From Pseudanabaena sp. PCC 7367 (lineage in GTDB: Bacteria > Cyanobacteriota > Cyanobacteriia > Pseudanabaenales > Pseudanabaenaceae), in the NCBI RefSeq assembly GCF_000317065.1, contig NC_019701.1, positions 1,693,501-1,757,500 of the forward strand: DNA of 64,000 nt, written 5' to 3'. Under the pieces are notes generated by a model. The model was not told the origin of the DNA. It did no database searches and worked only from the letters and a program-made list of their open reading frames with translations. The position numbers were made by a program, and so were the translations under genes. Shown here piece after piece: positions 27,213 through 36,755 of the stretch. How positions within the stretch are numbered: the first letter of the stretch is position 1; each line of letters starts with the position of its first letter.

Positions 27213-29072
27213 TTACTTTTTTGCGGTTGCCTGTTTGATCGGAATTATAATTGTAAACTCAGCGCCACCACCATGTATGTCAGAACTGCAGGTTAGAATC
27301 CCATTGTGGGTTTCAGTCACAATTTGATGGGAGATCGCCATCCCCAGCCCAGTGCCCTGACCAACTGGCTTGGTGGTAAAGAATGGATCGAACAGCTTGT
27401 CAACCACATCCAGACTCATACCAGGGCCATTGTCGGCAATTCGGATCTCAACGTATTTACCCTCTATAACCGTGGTTGAAATCTTAATCTGGCTGGGATT
27501 TTCCTTTACCTGGTTATAGGTTCGCCTGCTATTCTGCTCGTCGATCGCATCGATCGCATTAGAGAGAATATTCATAAACACCTGATTCATCTGTCCGGCA
27601 TAGCATTCTACCTTGGGCAGGTTGCCATATTCCTTGGTTACCTGAATCGCCGGATGCTCTGATTTCACTTTCAAGCGATTGTGCAGAATTACCAGGGTGC
27701 TATTGAGGCCTTCATGGAGATCGACTTCCTTCACATCAGCTTCATCCAGACGCGAGAAGGTACGCAGTGATTTCACAATATCGCGGATTCTGACCGAACC
27801 AGTATTCATTGATTCCAGCATTTTAGAGAAGTCTTCTTTCATGAAGTCCAGCTCGATCGCCTCGATCTCTGCTTCGATCTCAGGGGTGGGGTTAGGATAA
27901 TGTTTTTGGTAAAGTTCAACCAACCCTAGCAAATCCTGGCTATAGCCACGTACGTGGGAAAGATTGCCATGAATAAAATTAACTGGGTTATTGATTTCGT
28001 GGGCGATCCCAGCTACCAATTGCCCCAAACTAGACATTTTCTCGGTTTGCACCAATCTGGCTTCTGCGGCCTTGCGCTCGGTTAATAACTTCCTGACCCG
28101 ATTGATTAGTTTATTGAGTGAGGCAGTTAGCACACCAACTTCATCGCCAGTGGTCACTGGAGCCTGGAGCGTGAAATCTTCTTCATTAGTAACTCTTTCG
28201 GCGATCGCAGTAGTCTCGGCCAGCGGATTAGCGATCGCTCTTGACATCCAGTAGGCGATTGCACTGGCAAGCAGCGCAGAAATGATCAGCGAGATGGCAA
28301 TAATGCTGTTACGCAATTTTATGACCTGAGCAGTTGAATCCTCAACTTCTTCCTCTTCCTGTTCAAGTACATGCTCTAATTCTCTTATAGTTTTGACAAA
28401 GTTGCGAACATCATTAGCATGGTTATCTTGGGATAATAAACCAATTAATGCGGTGATTCCCTCTATATCTTCTGCTTGCAGGTTCACCGCATCAAACTGA
28501 TTGAGCACTGCCTCGATCTTGCTAAAGTGGCCTACCAGGGTTTGGTCATAAATATCTGTTAACTCTTCAATTAATTCTGTTTTCTCTTCGCTCTCCTCTA
28601 CCAGTGATTCCTGGCTTATTTGCTGCATAAGTTGGATATGCTTTTCCAGCCCATCTAGATTTTCATAAAATCCAGAAACATCTACCCTAAATAGTTCTGG
28701 GTCAAATTCCCTGGCCCCCAGACGAGCCGAGGAAACTTCCAGTCTCAGCAGCGAAGATTCAACGCCATGAATAACATGCAATTCTTCCATGATATCTTGC
28801 CGAGCTTCCCTGGTACTTTTTAAATGGGAGTTGCCAATTACCAGACCCACAACCGCACCTAAGGTAGAAATGCCGATCGCTACAATAAAGCCAGTGGCCA
28901 CCTTTTTGCCAATCGACCAATTAGAAAACGTCAAGCCATTCCCCCCCTTACGACTCTTGGTATTCTGACTTTTTGATTTGCTTGCAGCCGGTGGAAAACC
29001 ACTGGTAAGGGCGATCGGCTGATTTTTAGCTCGATCGTCTGCTTCCATATATTTGCTGTTTGACGGAACCAT
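27213..29072 (-). CDS. Membrane sensor histidine kinase
   Basis: A 619-aa kinase. A short basic N-terminus precedes TM1 (about 52-72). An all-helical periplasmic domain of roughly 180 residues, rich in Glu, follows, then TM2 (SIIAISLIISALLASAIAYW). A HAMP domain and coiled coil lead to the dimerization/phosphoacceptor motif GIAHEINNPVNF with His at about 358. The ATPase domain has the N box (NQVFMNILSNAIDA), G1 (DNGPGM), F box (FDPFFTTK) and G2 (GTGLGMAIS). The H-box form with EINNPVNFI is common in large cyanobacterial kinases. No response regulator is adjacent, so the partner is unknown. Confidence 0.93.
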   Translation of the reverse strand: MVPSNSKYMEADDRAKNQPIALTSGFPPAASKSKSQNTKSRKGGNGLTFSNWSIGKKVATGFIVAIGISTLGAVVGLVIGNSHLKSTREARQDIMEELHVIHGVESSLLRLEVSSARLGAREFDPELFRVDVSGFYENLDGLEKHIQLMQQISQESLVEESEEKTELIEELTDIYDQTLVGHFSKIEAVLNQFDAVNLQAEDIEGITALIGLLSQDNHANDVRNFVKTIRELEHVLEQEEEEVEDSTAQVIKLRNSIIAISLIISALLASAIAYWMSRAIANPLAETTAIAERVTNEEDFTLQAPVTTGDEVGVLTASLNKLINRVRKLLTERKAAEARLVQTEKMSSLGQLVAGIAHEINNPVNFIHGNLSHVRGYSQDLLGLVELYQKHYPNPTPEIEAEIEAIELDFMKEDFSKMLESMNTGSVRIRDIVKSLRTFSRLDEADVKEVDLHEGLNSTLVILHNRLKVKSEHPAIQVTKEYGNLPKVECYAGQMNQVFMNILSNAIDAIDEQNSRRTYNQVKENPSQIKISTTVIEGKYVEIRIADNGPGMSLDVVDKLFDPFFTTKPVGQGTGLGMAISHQIVTETHNGILTCSSDIHGGGAEFTIIIPIKQATAKK

Positions 29073-29387
29073 AAGTCTGTATTTCCAGAGAACAATGTCT
29101 CGATCACATAAATCCTGCTTTAGTAAATCAGTTTAGATATATTGGTTGGCAAGCGTCAGTGGGAAAAAGTGGGTTTCCTCCCAAGCAGCAAGATATCTAG
29201 ACAAAGATTAAGCAAAAATTAAAATAAGCTGATTACAAAAAATTCAAAGTCTGTATTTTTGTCTGTATTTTTACAAAAGAGTAAATTTTTGATTTCAGCT
29301 TCATTGATTTTATTTAAGAGTGGCGCATAGGCTGGCAGAATCCGCAAAAGTCACTCAACAAATTATATTGTTGAAACCTGATTGTAA
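29073..29387. other. Spacer between rfbB and the histidine kinase
   Basis: AT-rich 315-bp stretch with no recognised gene or clear regulatory element. Confidence 0.45.
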
Positions 29388-30470
29388 TTAGCGCTGCCCA
29401 TAGTTTTGCTGGAGCCAATCCTGGTATGCTCCCGATCGCACCTGTTCGATCCAGAAGCCATTGGCCAAATACCATTCGATCGTTTTGCGTAGGCCCGACT
29501 TAAAGCTTTCCTGCGGTTGCCAGCCCAGATCTTGTTTGAGTTTGCGACAATCGATCGCATAGCGGCGATCGTGGCCAGGGCGATCGGTGACGAAGGTAAT
29601 CAGGCTTTTTCTTTCTAATCCTGGTTGAGGCTTAATTTCGTCGAGAAGATTACAAATCAGGGTGACCACGTCTATATTGGCCTCTTCGCTTTCACCGCCA
29701 ATATTATAAGTAGTACCGATCGCAGCATTATTTAAAACCGTGTAGATCGCATCGCAATGATCTTCCACATACAACCAATCGCGGATATTCTGGCCATCAC
29801 CATAAACAGGCAGGGGCTTGCCTTCGAGGGCATTGAGAATCATCAATGGAATTAGTTTTTCGGGGAATTGGAACGGCCCATAATTATTTGAGCAATTGGT
29901 GGTGAGCGTGGGCAGGCCATAGGTGTGGTGATAGGCTCGCACCAGATGATCGGCCGCCGCCTTGGAAGCCGCATAGGGGCTGTTGGGAGCATAGGCGGTA
30001 GTCTCGGAAAAAGCGGGATCGGTGCGATCGAGTGATCCATAGACCTCATCGGTGGACACATGCAAAAAGCGAAACTGCTCAGGATTAGCTAAACCCTGCC
30101 AATATTTACGTGTTGCTTCGAGCAGGTCAAATGTGCCCACCACATTAGTGTGAATAAATTGGCCAGGATTGACGATCGAGCGATCGACATGGCTCTCCGC
30201 CGCAAAGTTGACGATCGCATCGGGTTGATACTGCTGCAACAGGTAGCTAACTAATTCTTGATTGCCAATATCACCACGCACAAATACATAACCCGGATCA
30301 TCAACCAGGCTAGCCAGGGTTTGCAGGTTGCCAGCATAGGTGAGTTTATCTAGATTAATAATTCGCTCGACCCAATTTTGTTGTCGCGCCTTCAGCACAA
30401 AGTTAGCGCCAATAAACCCAGCTCCACCCGTGACTAAGTAGGTTTTGCGATCGCCTTTTGCTACATCCAT
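29388..30470 (-). CDS. rfbB: dTDP-glucose 4,6-dehydratase
   Basis: A 360-aa extended short-chain dehydrogenase/reductase that makes dTDP-4-keto-6-deoxyglucose, the second step of dTDP-rhamnose synthesis. Features are the NAD-binding [30 protein letters not shown], the STDEVYG segment with catalytic Thr/Asp/Glu, [10 protein letters not shown] (YxxxK) and [17 protein letters not shown]. The length matches the family. The other rfb genes (rfbA, C, D) are not in this window. It supplies sugars for cell-envelope polysaccharides. Confidence 0.96.
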   Translation of the reverse strand: MDVAKGDRKTYLVTGGAGFIGANFVLKARQQNWVERIINLDKLTYAGNLQTLASLVDDPGYVFVRGDIGNQELVSYLLQQYQPDAIVNFAAESHVDRSIVNPGQFIHTNVVGTFDLLEATRKYWQGLANPEQFRFLHVSTDEVYGSLDRTDPAFSETTAYAPNSPYAASKAAADHLVRAYHHTYGLPTLTTNCSNNYGPFQFPEKLIPLMILNALEGKPLPVYGDGQNIRDWLYVEDHCDAIYTVLNNAAIGTTYNIGGESEEANIDVVTLICNLLDEIKPQPGLERKSLITFVTDRPGHDRRYAIDCRKLKQDLGWQPQESFKSGLRKTIEWYLANGFWIEQVRSGAYQDWLQQNYGQR

Positions 30471-30630
30471 AAATTAATTTGATCACTCAATTGATTTAAC
30501 TTGCCAGGATTAGTTTAGCTGTTTGGGTAGCGCATCTCACTATTTGCCAGCAGTTGCGTCTAACGACCTAATATTGGCGATCGCCATACTTTAAGTCAAC
30601 CAAAACTCAAGCAAAACGCAACCAGGTTAC

Positions 30631-31398
30631 TTACAAAAAGCGCTTGCGGAAAATTGCCTCGATCGGATTGAAGCTATAATTACCCAACCACCGCTCATAG
30701 GCCGTTTTTTGGCGCATCTTCAACGCAAACTCAGTCGAAAAAATTTCGCCATCCTCATAAAAATTGATCGGCAGTTCCTCAATCTCCGGGATCGTTTGCT
30801 GTTCCAGTGAGGTGATGTAGTTGGAGACTAGCTCCCGCTGTTTTGAGGTATCGCCATACTCAGATTTGATACTCTCGATCGTGGATAGCACTTCATTGGC
30901 CTTGGGTGGACTAATATCATCCCGGCTAAAGAACTGGTCATAGTTCGGCTTAGATTCCGGTTCGGGTAGCTCTGCTGCGGCAAAACAACGATTAACAATC
31001 CTGAGCCCAGTGGCATGGGCAGTCTGGCGGCTGATATGGGCATCGAAAAAGGCGATCGCCTTGACCACCCGATCAAACGAATCTAAATCAAAATAGCCCT
31101 GGATTGAATCACCATGACCTGAGCTATTGGCATCAACTAACCCAAAATTTCCTAACACAATAGGGCGATCGCTGGCCGCTAGCTTACGGGCACTTTTTTT
31201 GAATTTGAGCGACTGGGTTTCCTGGCCATAGCGCCATTCCCAACCAGTCGAGCGATCGCTCTGGTCAATGCTATGCATACAATCCAAATTTGCAAAAGCC
31301 TGGCATAGGGTGGAGCGATCGGCAATGCCGTAATATAACCTGGCCGGTTGATACAGCTCTCCTGTGCTTGTAATTGCTGGCGATCGTCGCAATTTCAC
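30631..31398 (-). CDS. Conserved-looking hypothetical protein
   Basis: A 255-aa soluble protein. No signal peptide or membrane segment is visible. The N-terminal part includes LYYGIADRSTLCQAFANLDCMHSI and a basic KFKKSARK. The middle has YFDLDSFDRVVKAIAFFDAHISRQTAHATG. The C-terminal half is helical and charged, ending IFRKRFL. I recognise no catalytic motif. Upstream lies the minus-strand Yfr2-like RNA. The gap to rfbB is about 160 bp on the same strand. Confidence 0.72.
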   Translation of the reverse strand: MKLRRSPAITSTGELYQPARLYYGIADRSTLCQAFANLDCMHSIDQSDRSTGWEWRYGQETQSLKFKKSARKLAASDRPIVLGNFGLVDANSSGHGDSIQGYFDLDSFDRVVKAIAFFDAHISRQTAHATGLRIVNRCFAAAELPEPESKPNYDQFFSRDDISPPKANEVLSTIESIKSEYGDTSKQRELVSNYITSLEQQTIPEIEELPINFYEDGEIFSTEFALKMRQKTAYERWLGNYSFNPIEAIFRKRFL

Positions 31399-31650
31399 CC
31401 TTAATATTATTTAAATATATAAACAAAGAATTGATGTTGCTAGTTAAGTTTAACCAATAATTTAAGCAACATGGCAATATGTTTTCGGGTTGTTAAATAT
31501 TCAAAGAATGGCAGATTAAAGTAACTTACTAGCCAACCTATCAGCATCTACACTCAGCATCTACGCTAGATGTATTTCCAAATGCACAGACAAATTCTTT
31601 AGTCAGAATCCAAGATCATAAAACAAGATCATAAAAAGTTATCGCTTGCC

Positions 31651-31667
31651 TAGCCCAACGGCTTTTT
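31651..31667 (+). terminator. Orphan terminator-like hairpin
   Basis: AGCC-CAAC-GGCT followed by T residues on the plus strand. It is not downstream of any plus-strand gene, so it could end an unseen small transcript or be fortuitous. The stem is only 4 bp. Confidence 0.25.
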
Positions 31668-31699
31668 TAGGCATATTGTTCTAACTTATAACGCAAAGA

Positions 31700-31758
31700 G
31701 AGAGCCGATAACTTTCCGTGTTTCGTTTCGGCTCTCAGCTTCGGTTCGCTCCTCACAC
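31700..31758 (-). ncRNA. Yfr2/Cyano-1-type small RNA, copy A
   Basis: The minus strand reads GTGTGAGGAGCGAAC, then a hairpin GAGAGCCGA-AAC[GAAACACGGAAA]GTT-A-TCGGCTCTC. The 9-bp outer and 3-bp inner stems enclose exactly the 12-nt loop found in copies B and C. A TATACT -10 box (31772-31767) ends 8 nt before GTGTG, so transcription should start at or near the conserved 5' end. The 5' GUGUGAGGAG is perfectly complementary to CUCCUCACAC, the known unpaired motif of Yfr1. The T run after the hairpin is weak, so the 3' end may lie slightly further. Confidence 0.8.
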
Positions 31759-31766
31759 TGAAAAAA

Positions 31767-31772
31767 AGTATA
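31767..31772 (-). promoter_or_regulatory. -10 box of small RNA copy A
   Basis: TATACT on the minus strand, 8 nt upstream of GTGTGAGGAG. No convincing -35 was found. Confidence 0.5.
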
Positions 31773-32053
31773 GCGTATAATTGCACCACCTTTGATCCTA
31801 AAACAGCAAAATATAGCGCCAAACTCTACCACTTTAGGCATACATCTAGTTAATCAAGTATGGCTTCAACCATCTTTTGGGCTGATTTGTGAGCCATAGA
31901 TCTTAAGCGTTATGCTTACACGGCAATTGTTGTTATCTCAAACTTCCAAAAAGGTATTATTATTTTCGCTAGCGTTTTAGTTCCGGTTAGTTTTACGAGC
32001 TAAACACCTAGCATAATCAATCATGATCCAGTCAAACTAATAATTGAGATTAA

Positions 32054-32596
32054 ATGGAAAAATTCGGCACAACAATTTGGTTCACAGGGCTAAGTGGGGC
32101 TGGCAAAACTACGATCGGTTCCCAGGTAGCTAAAGAACTGCGCGATCGGCAATATAAAGTCGAAGTCCTCGATGGAGATATTGTGCGCGAAAACCTGACC
32201 AAAGGGTTGGGATTCAGCCGCGAAGATCGAGATGAAAATATTCGCCGAATTGGTTTCGTGGCTAATTTACTCACTCGTAATGGCGTGGTGGTAATTGTGT
32301 CAGCGATCTCTCCCTACAATGAAATCCGCCAACATATTAAAGAAACGATCGGTAACTTTATTGAGGTTTTTGTTAATTCACCTTTGTCAGTGTGCGAAGC
32401 CAGGGATGTGAAGGGCTTATATAAACGAGCCAGAGCCGGTGAGATTAAGAATTTTACTGGCATTGATGACCCTTACGAAGCGCCGATCGATCCGGAGGTG
32501 GAATGTAGAACCGATCAAGAAACCGAGGCACAAAGCATAGCTAAGGTGATCGCTAAGTTTGAGGAACTACAAGCCCAATTGCAGAAAGACAGTTAA
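32054..32596 (+). CDS. cysC: Adenylylsulfate (APS) kinase
   Basis: A 180-aa P-loop kinase that phosphorylates adenosine 5'-phosphosulfate to PAPS in sulfate assimilation and sulfation. Walker A is FTGLSGAGKTT. Other family signatures are LDGDIVRENLTKGLGFSREDRDENIRRIGFV (read as contiguous short motifs), SAISPYNEIR, FVNSPLSVCEARDVKGLYKRAR and FTGIDDPYEAP. The length is typical of a stand-alone CysC without a fused sulfurylase. It is monocistronic, with an 11-bp repeat array and a strong terminator downstream. Confidence 0.96.
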   Translation: MEKFGTTIWFTGLSGAGKTTIGSQVAKELRDRQYKVEVLDGDIVRENLTKGLGFSREDRDENIRRIGFVANLLTRNGVVVIVSAISPYNEIRQHIKETIGNFIEVFVNSPLSVCEARDVKGLYKRARAGEIKNFTGIDDPYEAPIDPEVECRTDQETEAQSIAKVIAKFEELQAQLQKDS

Positions 32597-32649
32597 CTGA
32601 GCTAGCATTTTGCCATAGAGTTACTTGGTAAAAACTCTTTGAATAACCG

Positions 32650-32704
32650 TTCAATACCAGTTCAATATTGGTTCAATATTGATTCAATGTTAATTCAATA
32701 AAAA
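32650..32704. repeat. 11-bp degenerate tandem repeat, five units
   Basis: Successive units all start TTCAAT: TTCAATACCAG, TTCAATATTGG, TTCAATATTGA, TTCAATGTTAA, TTCAATAAAAA. It lies between the cysC stop and its terminator. The degeneracy suggests an older array than the one at 172-259. Confidence 0.88.
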
Positions 32705-32782
32705 ACAACGATCGCTACAGCCGCAATCGGGTTTTCAGGCGATCGCCAGTAATGACAAATTAACAATTCCAAGGCTCGATCG

Positions 32783-32806
32783 AACTCAAATTATTTGAGT
32801 TTTTTT
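32783..32806 (+). terminator. Intrinsic terminator of cysC
   Basis: A perfect 8-bp stem AACTCAAA-TTA-TTTGAGTT followed by T residues. The T run overlaps the stop codon of the convergent membrane-protein gene (32805-32807), so the two 3' ends are very tightly packed. Confidence 0.8.
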
Positions 32807-34766
32807 ATTGCCGTCGTACATAAGTCGCCAGGCTGCCATAGGTATGCAACTTGGTGTAATTAGCTTGAATACATTGATCTAAAATCGGCAACACATCTGC
32901 GAGCAAGTGGGTATGGCGATCGCCAAAACTAAGTTTCTCCACCGCGTCATGCACAATTAGCTTAGGTTTGGCAGCAGCTAATTCACTACAGATCCGTTCT
33001 TGTTTTTGGGCAGTGGGGCGAGCATATAAATCAATCAGGGAATCGTAATAGGTGGGATTAGAGCGTTGCGAAAGCCCATAGAAAGGGAACGTAAAAGGAA
33101 TCACAAAAATTGGCTCACCCGGTTGGGTATAGGTTTCGATTTCCTGGATTACCCGCTGCACAAACTCAGCTTCACCTTGCCGGAGCATAAACTGTCCTGC
33201 AGGAGCCGAGATCTGGGTCACCTGCCGATTAGTTGAAATCAGCAATCGCGGCAGATTATAGACCAGCAAGATCGCTAGCGGCAAGCCAATCACTAACAGC
33301 ATCCTTTGATACCAAAAAGCCAATCTAGCTTGGTGTCGCCTTGGTGAATCTAAATCTTGCGCATTTTTTGTCTGGCATCTAGTCTGATCAACATCAGGGA
33401 TATAAATATACGGAAGCGATCGCCACTTTTGCCATATCACCATAACTAGGAACGGAGCCAGAACCAGTAGCGGAAATAGCACATAGGTTAGATAACCAAA
33501 ATCACTGCGCCCCAGGCAACGGGGAAAACTCAAGCAAATCCAGCCAATTAATAGTAAAACTTTGTTAACCGCAGTTCGGGTTAAATAATTCTGGTACAAC
33601 ACGAAAGCAACAGAGATCGCCACCAAAAATGGAAAGCTGTATAGCGTAAGCTTAGGCACAATCCAATTTAGATATGCTATACCGCTGGCAAGATTTATAT
33701 CTATCGGCGGTTTCACTGCCACGACATTATAAAAGTAGGGCAGATTCAAGGATGTACCATGTTGGATTGCATCAATGAATATAGCCGGAAGCATTGCTTT
33801 AAAAAATGAAAAGCAAGCGATCGCCATAATCGCCAGGGTCAAACCAAACCCGCTACTTAGAGCCAATATATCGCTTAAACATGAGTGCGATCGCTCTAGT
33901 CGCTGCGATCGGTTACATTCATTTAACAGCTCTGATTGCTCTATTTGCAATAACTGCGGCGATTTTCCAGCTTGTTTAATATTCTGGGGAGCAATATTCT
34001 GAGGAGCAATATTTTTGAAATCTGGTAAGCCACTATTTAAACATTGGTAATGTCGATGATCCGGCTCACTAGTTGTTGCTAAATCAGCACGAGCATAATT
34101 TCGAGCATAATTTTTAAGTAAGTAGCGATCGGCCAGAAGCGTAATAACTACAGCCACAAAAAAAACACTGGCTAGTTCAAATCTAATCGAAAAAGCTAGG
34201 GCAATGAAACAACCAGCGATTGCTAAGGCAATAGATAGGCTCTGTTTTTTGGGCGTAGCTAATTGCTCTATTACTCGAGAATCATCGATCTTCGCATCAA
34301 AGTGCTCAAAAATCAATAAACAAGCAATCAAGAGCGGAATTATATAAATATTAATTAAGGTAATAATATTGGTATAAATTAAAACTGCCGTAATGATCGC
34401 AGTGATGTTATTGCCCAGTTTCCGAGCCAGTTGGAATCCCAATAGACTAGCCAAAATTTTAACAGCAGCAAAAAAAAACGGAATAATATCCAGCCGATCG
34501 CCAAACAATTTCACAAAGAAGGCTGGTAAATAGACTTCGCCAGGCGGAAAAAGCAGCCAAAAATCCCGATAGGGCAGATCACCCTTTAGCACCCGATAGA
34601 CATTATTAACATATTCACCATAATCACCAGTGCTGAGCAGATTATGTTGGCTCTGAAAGGCATGATTAGTAAAAATCAACCCTAAACATAGGATTATATA
34701 AATACTATTAACCTGATTCAGGTACTTGATGCAGTTATTGATATATGTATAGAGAGATTTATACAC
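32805..34766 (-). CDS. Polytopic membrane protein, GT39-like glycosyltransferase
   Basis: A 653-aa protein with about 10-12 hydrophobic segments. The first periplasmic loop contains YGEYVNNVYRVLKGDLPYRDFWLLFPPGEVY, whose early acidic residues and PPG motif resemble GT-C mannosyl/arabinosyltransferase-like (PMT/GT39) enzymes acting on polyprenyl-linked sugars. The C-terminal part (TYTQPGEPIFVIPFTFPFYGL) is a soluble periplasmic domain. A hydrophilic insertion of roughly 75 residues after the fifth or sixth helix includes a duplicated NIAPQ from a 15-bp DNA repeat. It starts 11 bp after the flavoprotein stop, so the two probably form an operon. The exact substrate is unknown. Confidence 0.78.
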   Translation of the reverse strand: MYKSLYTYINNCIKYLNQVNSIYIILCLGLIFTNHAFQSQHNLLSTGDYGEYVNNVYRVLKGDLPYRDFWLLFPPGEVYLPAFFVKLFGDRLDIIPFFFAAVKILASLLGFQLARKLGNNITAIITAVLIYTNIITLINIYIIPLLIACLLIFEHFDAKIDDSRVIEQLATPKKQSLSIALAIAGCFIALAFSIRFELASVFFVAVVITLLADRYLLKNYARNYARADLATTSEPDHRHYQCLNSGLPDFKNIAPQNIAPQNIKQAGKSPQLLQIEQSELLNECNRSQRLERSHSCLSDILALSSGFGLTLAIMAIACFSFFKAMLPAIFIDAIQHGTSLNLPYFYNVVAVKPPIDINLASGIAYLNWIVPKLTLYSFPFLVAISVAFVLYQNYLTRTAVNKVLLLIGWICLSFPRCLGRSDFGYLTYVLFPLLVLAPFLVMVIWQKWRSLPYIYIPDVDQTRCQTKNAQDLDSPRRHQARLAFWYQRMLLVIGLPLAILLVYNLPRLLISTNRQVTQISAPAGQFMLRQGEAEFVQRVIQEIETYTQPGEPIFVIPFTFPFYGLSQRSNPTYYDSLIDLYARPTAQKQERICSELAAAKPKLIVHDAVEKLSFGDRHTHLLADVLPILDQCIQANYTKLHTYGSLATYVRRQ

Positions 34767-34777
34767 TTTGAATTCGT

Positions 34778-36232
34778 CTAAGTCTCGTTTGCTGCTTCTT
34801 GATATTCACTATCAGAATTAACAGACCATAAGTTATGTTTATTGGGGTTAATTACATTCTCTGCCGCTAGAATCCCCATCAACAAACTATGGTCTTGATT
34901 GTTATATTTAAATGCACCATATCGGCCAATCAATTGCAGATTAGCAAAGCGATCTAAGTAGTTCTGAATAGTTGCCAGCGCTTCTTTGTAATTACCCGTA
35001 TAAACCGGATAAGTGCGGGGCAATCGCATCACAAATCCATCTGTTACTTGGTTATTTAATTGGTTATTTAATTGGTCGTTTTGAATTAATTTGATCTGCC
35101 GTAATTCCTGAGTGGCGCGATCGATGAGGCTGGCCTCAGACTCCTGCCAGATCGGATCATTGAAATTACACCAATATTCGCAACAAATCGGCGTTTGGTT
35201 TGCATTGGTTGGCAGCATTTCGGGTGACCAATTAGCAAAATTCGTGACTCGACCCACCAAAACCGCAGGATCATTAATATAAAGCCAATTGTCTGGGAAT
35301 AGGTCAAGTTGATCGATAAATAAATAGACCAGAATTGTATTCCGAAAAATTAGCGATCGGGCTGCCTCAATTACCCTTGGCGGTGGGGGTGGCTCCATCT
35401 GTTGGAGCAAAATGGTGATCGGAATCGAGGAAATAATCCGATCGCACTCATATTCTGTCTCTATGCCAGATTCACGATCGCGGGTGACAATGTAGGTTAC
35501 TTTTACACCATTGTGGTGGAGTTTAACTACTTCTGCACCCAACATCACCGTTTGGTCATGATCGCGCAGGTTGGCTTCAATGCGATCGTAAAGTTGGCCA
35601 GAGCCGAGGCGGGGGAACTGGAACTGATCGATCATATTTTTAGCCCCACCCCCACTACCTAGCAAGGCTTTGCGGATCGCCCCAGAGAGCGATAACCCTC
35701 TAATTCGCTGAGATGCCCACTCGGTACTAATTTCAGAACACTTGATTCCCCATAGTTTTTCGGTGTAGCCCTCAAAAAAAATCTCAAACAGCCGTTGGCC
35801 AAATTTAGCTGTGACCCATTCAGCAAAGTTTTGAGGATTATCATTTGGAAATAATTTGGTTTGCAAGTAAGACCAGAGAATCCGCAGGGTTTCAGCCATG
35901 CCCAGACTGATCATTACTTCACGCGATCGAATTGGATAGCGGAAATATTTCTCACGGTAATAAATACGGGTGAGGCGATCGATCGTCACTTGCTCAGAGC
36001 CAAGCACCTCATGCCACAGCTCCAAAACTGGTTTTAGTTTAGTGAAAAAGCGATGCGGCCCATAATCAAGGATGAATCCCTGATAGTTGATGCTTTTAGC
36101 CAGACCTCCCACCCGGCGATCGCGCTCAATGATGGTAACTTTTTGCTGCTTTTTGGTGAGCGTGTAGGCAGCAGCAAGTCCAGCCGGACCTGCGCCAAGA
36201 ATATGAACCGAGGCAGAACTTTCTGGTGGCAT
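34778..36232 (-). CDS. FAD-dependent oxidoreductase, UDP-galactopyranose-mutase-like
   Basis: A 484-aa flavoprotein. HILGAGPAGLAAAYTL (dinucleotide-binding), ERDRRVGGLAKS and LDYGPHRFFTK are characteristic of the UGM/protoporphyrinogen-oxidase-like superfamily. The C-terminal FAD contact is around LIGRYGAFKYNNQDHSLL. The central part (FEGYTEKLWGIKCSEIS) fits the subgroup of UGM-like enzymes in polysaccharide clusters rather than classic Glf, which is shorter. It lies in an operon with the downstream GT-C-like membrane protein, suggesting an exopolysaccharide or glycolipid role. The substrate is not assigned. Confidence 0.82.
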   Translation of the reverse strand: MPPESSASVHILGAGPAGLAAAYTLTKKQQKVTIIERDRRVGGLAKSINYQGFILDYGPHRFFTKLKPVLELWHEVLGSEQVTIDRLTRIYYREKYFRYPIRSREVMISLGMAETLRILWSYLQTKLFPNDNPQNFAEWVTAKFGQRLFEIFFEGYTEKLWGIKCSEISTEWASQRIRGLSLSGAIRKALLGSGGGAKNMIDQFQFPRLGSGQLYDRIEANLRDHDQTVMLGAEVVKLHHNGVKVTYIVTRDRESGIETEYECDRIISSIPITILLQQMEPPPPPRVIEAARSLIFRNTILVYLFIDQLDLFPDNWLYINDPAVLVGRVTNFANWSPEMLPTNANQTPICCEYWCNFNDPIWQESEASLIDRATQELRQIKLIQNDQLNNQLNNQVTDGFVMRLPRTYPVYTGNYKEALATIQNYLDRFANLQLIGRYGAFKYNNQDHSLLMGILAAENVINPNKHNLWSVNSDSEYQEAANET

Positions 36233-36755
36233 AGGTTAGAAAATAGTAGCGATCGCAACCAAGCTGCAGGCTCCGCGATTGATAGCGTCCTTAGCAGCTA
36301 GACACACCGACAGAATATTTTTAGTTAATGAATGGCCATGAATCCGAATCAAAACACAGAAAGCAACAGCATTGATAATCTATAAGGCTCATATGGCATT
36401 TATCCTAAAACACTTAGCCTATAAGAGTCACAGTCAATCGGTTTGCTCTGCTAACTGCTAAGTTAGGATGACTTAAAGAATTCCATATAGTTTCCATATA
36501 GCTGTTGATTACCATCACTACTCTAAACCTACACGTTCAACCCAGGTAGTTCAGTGATCATGATCAGGCCAGCATAATACATTAATCGGCAAACTGGTAA
36601 TCATTCCACCAAAGCTTTCATATAGTTGAGGTTAAGTTGACTGAATGACTAAACCTAAAATCAAAAGCACCCCCATCATTTAGAGGGTGCTTTTGATATT
36701 GATTAAAGTAAATTTAATCGATTGTCTAGCTACTAACTAACTAATTACTAATTAC
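36233..36755. other. Intergenic region upstream of the flavoprotein and downstream of porin 1
   Basis: It contains an 11-bp direct duplication (TTCCATATAGT/TTCCATATAGC at 36481-36502) and the porin terminator at 36661-36696. No gene was recognised. Confidence 0.5.
36661..36696 (-). terminator. Bidirectional-looking terminator of porin 1
   Basis: Perfect 12-bp arms TCAAAAGCACCC and GGGTGCTTTTGA with a 12-nt loop. The T-rich end of the second arm is provided on both strands. It lies about 60 nt after the porin stop. Confidence 0.85.

Larger units (their letters stand above)
31399..32053. other. Intergenic region containing a Yfr2-like RNA
   Basis: A 655-bp spacer. It holds the minus-strand small RNA at about 31700-31758 and a plus-strand hairpin with a T run at 31651-31667 that belongs to no recognised gene. 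The 13-bp direct repeat AAGATCATAAAAC occurs near 31610-31635. No coding sequence was recognised. Confidence 0.55.
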
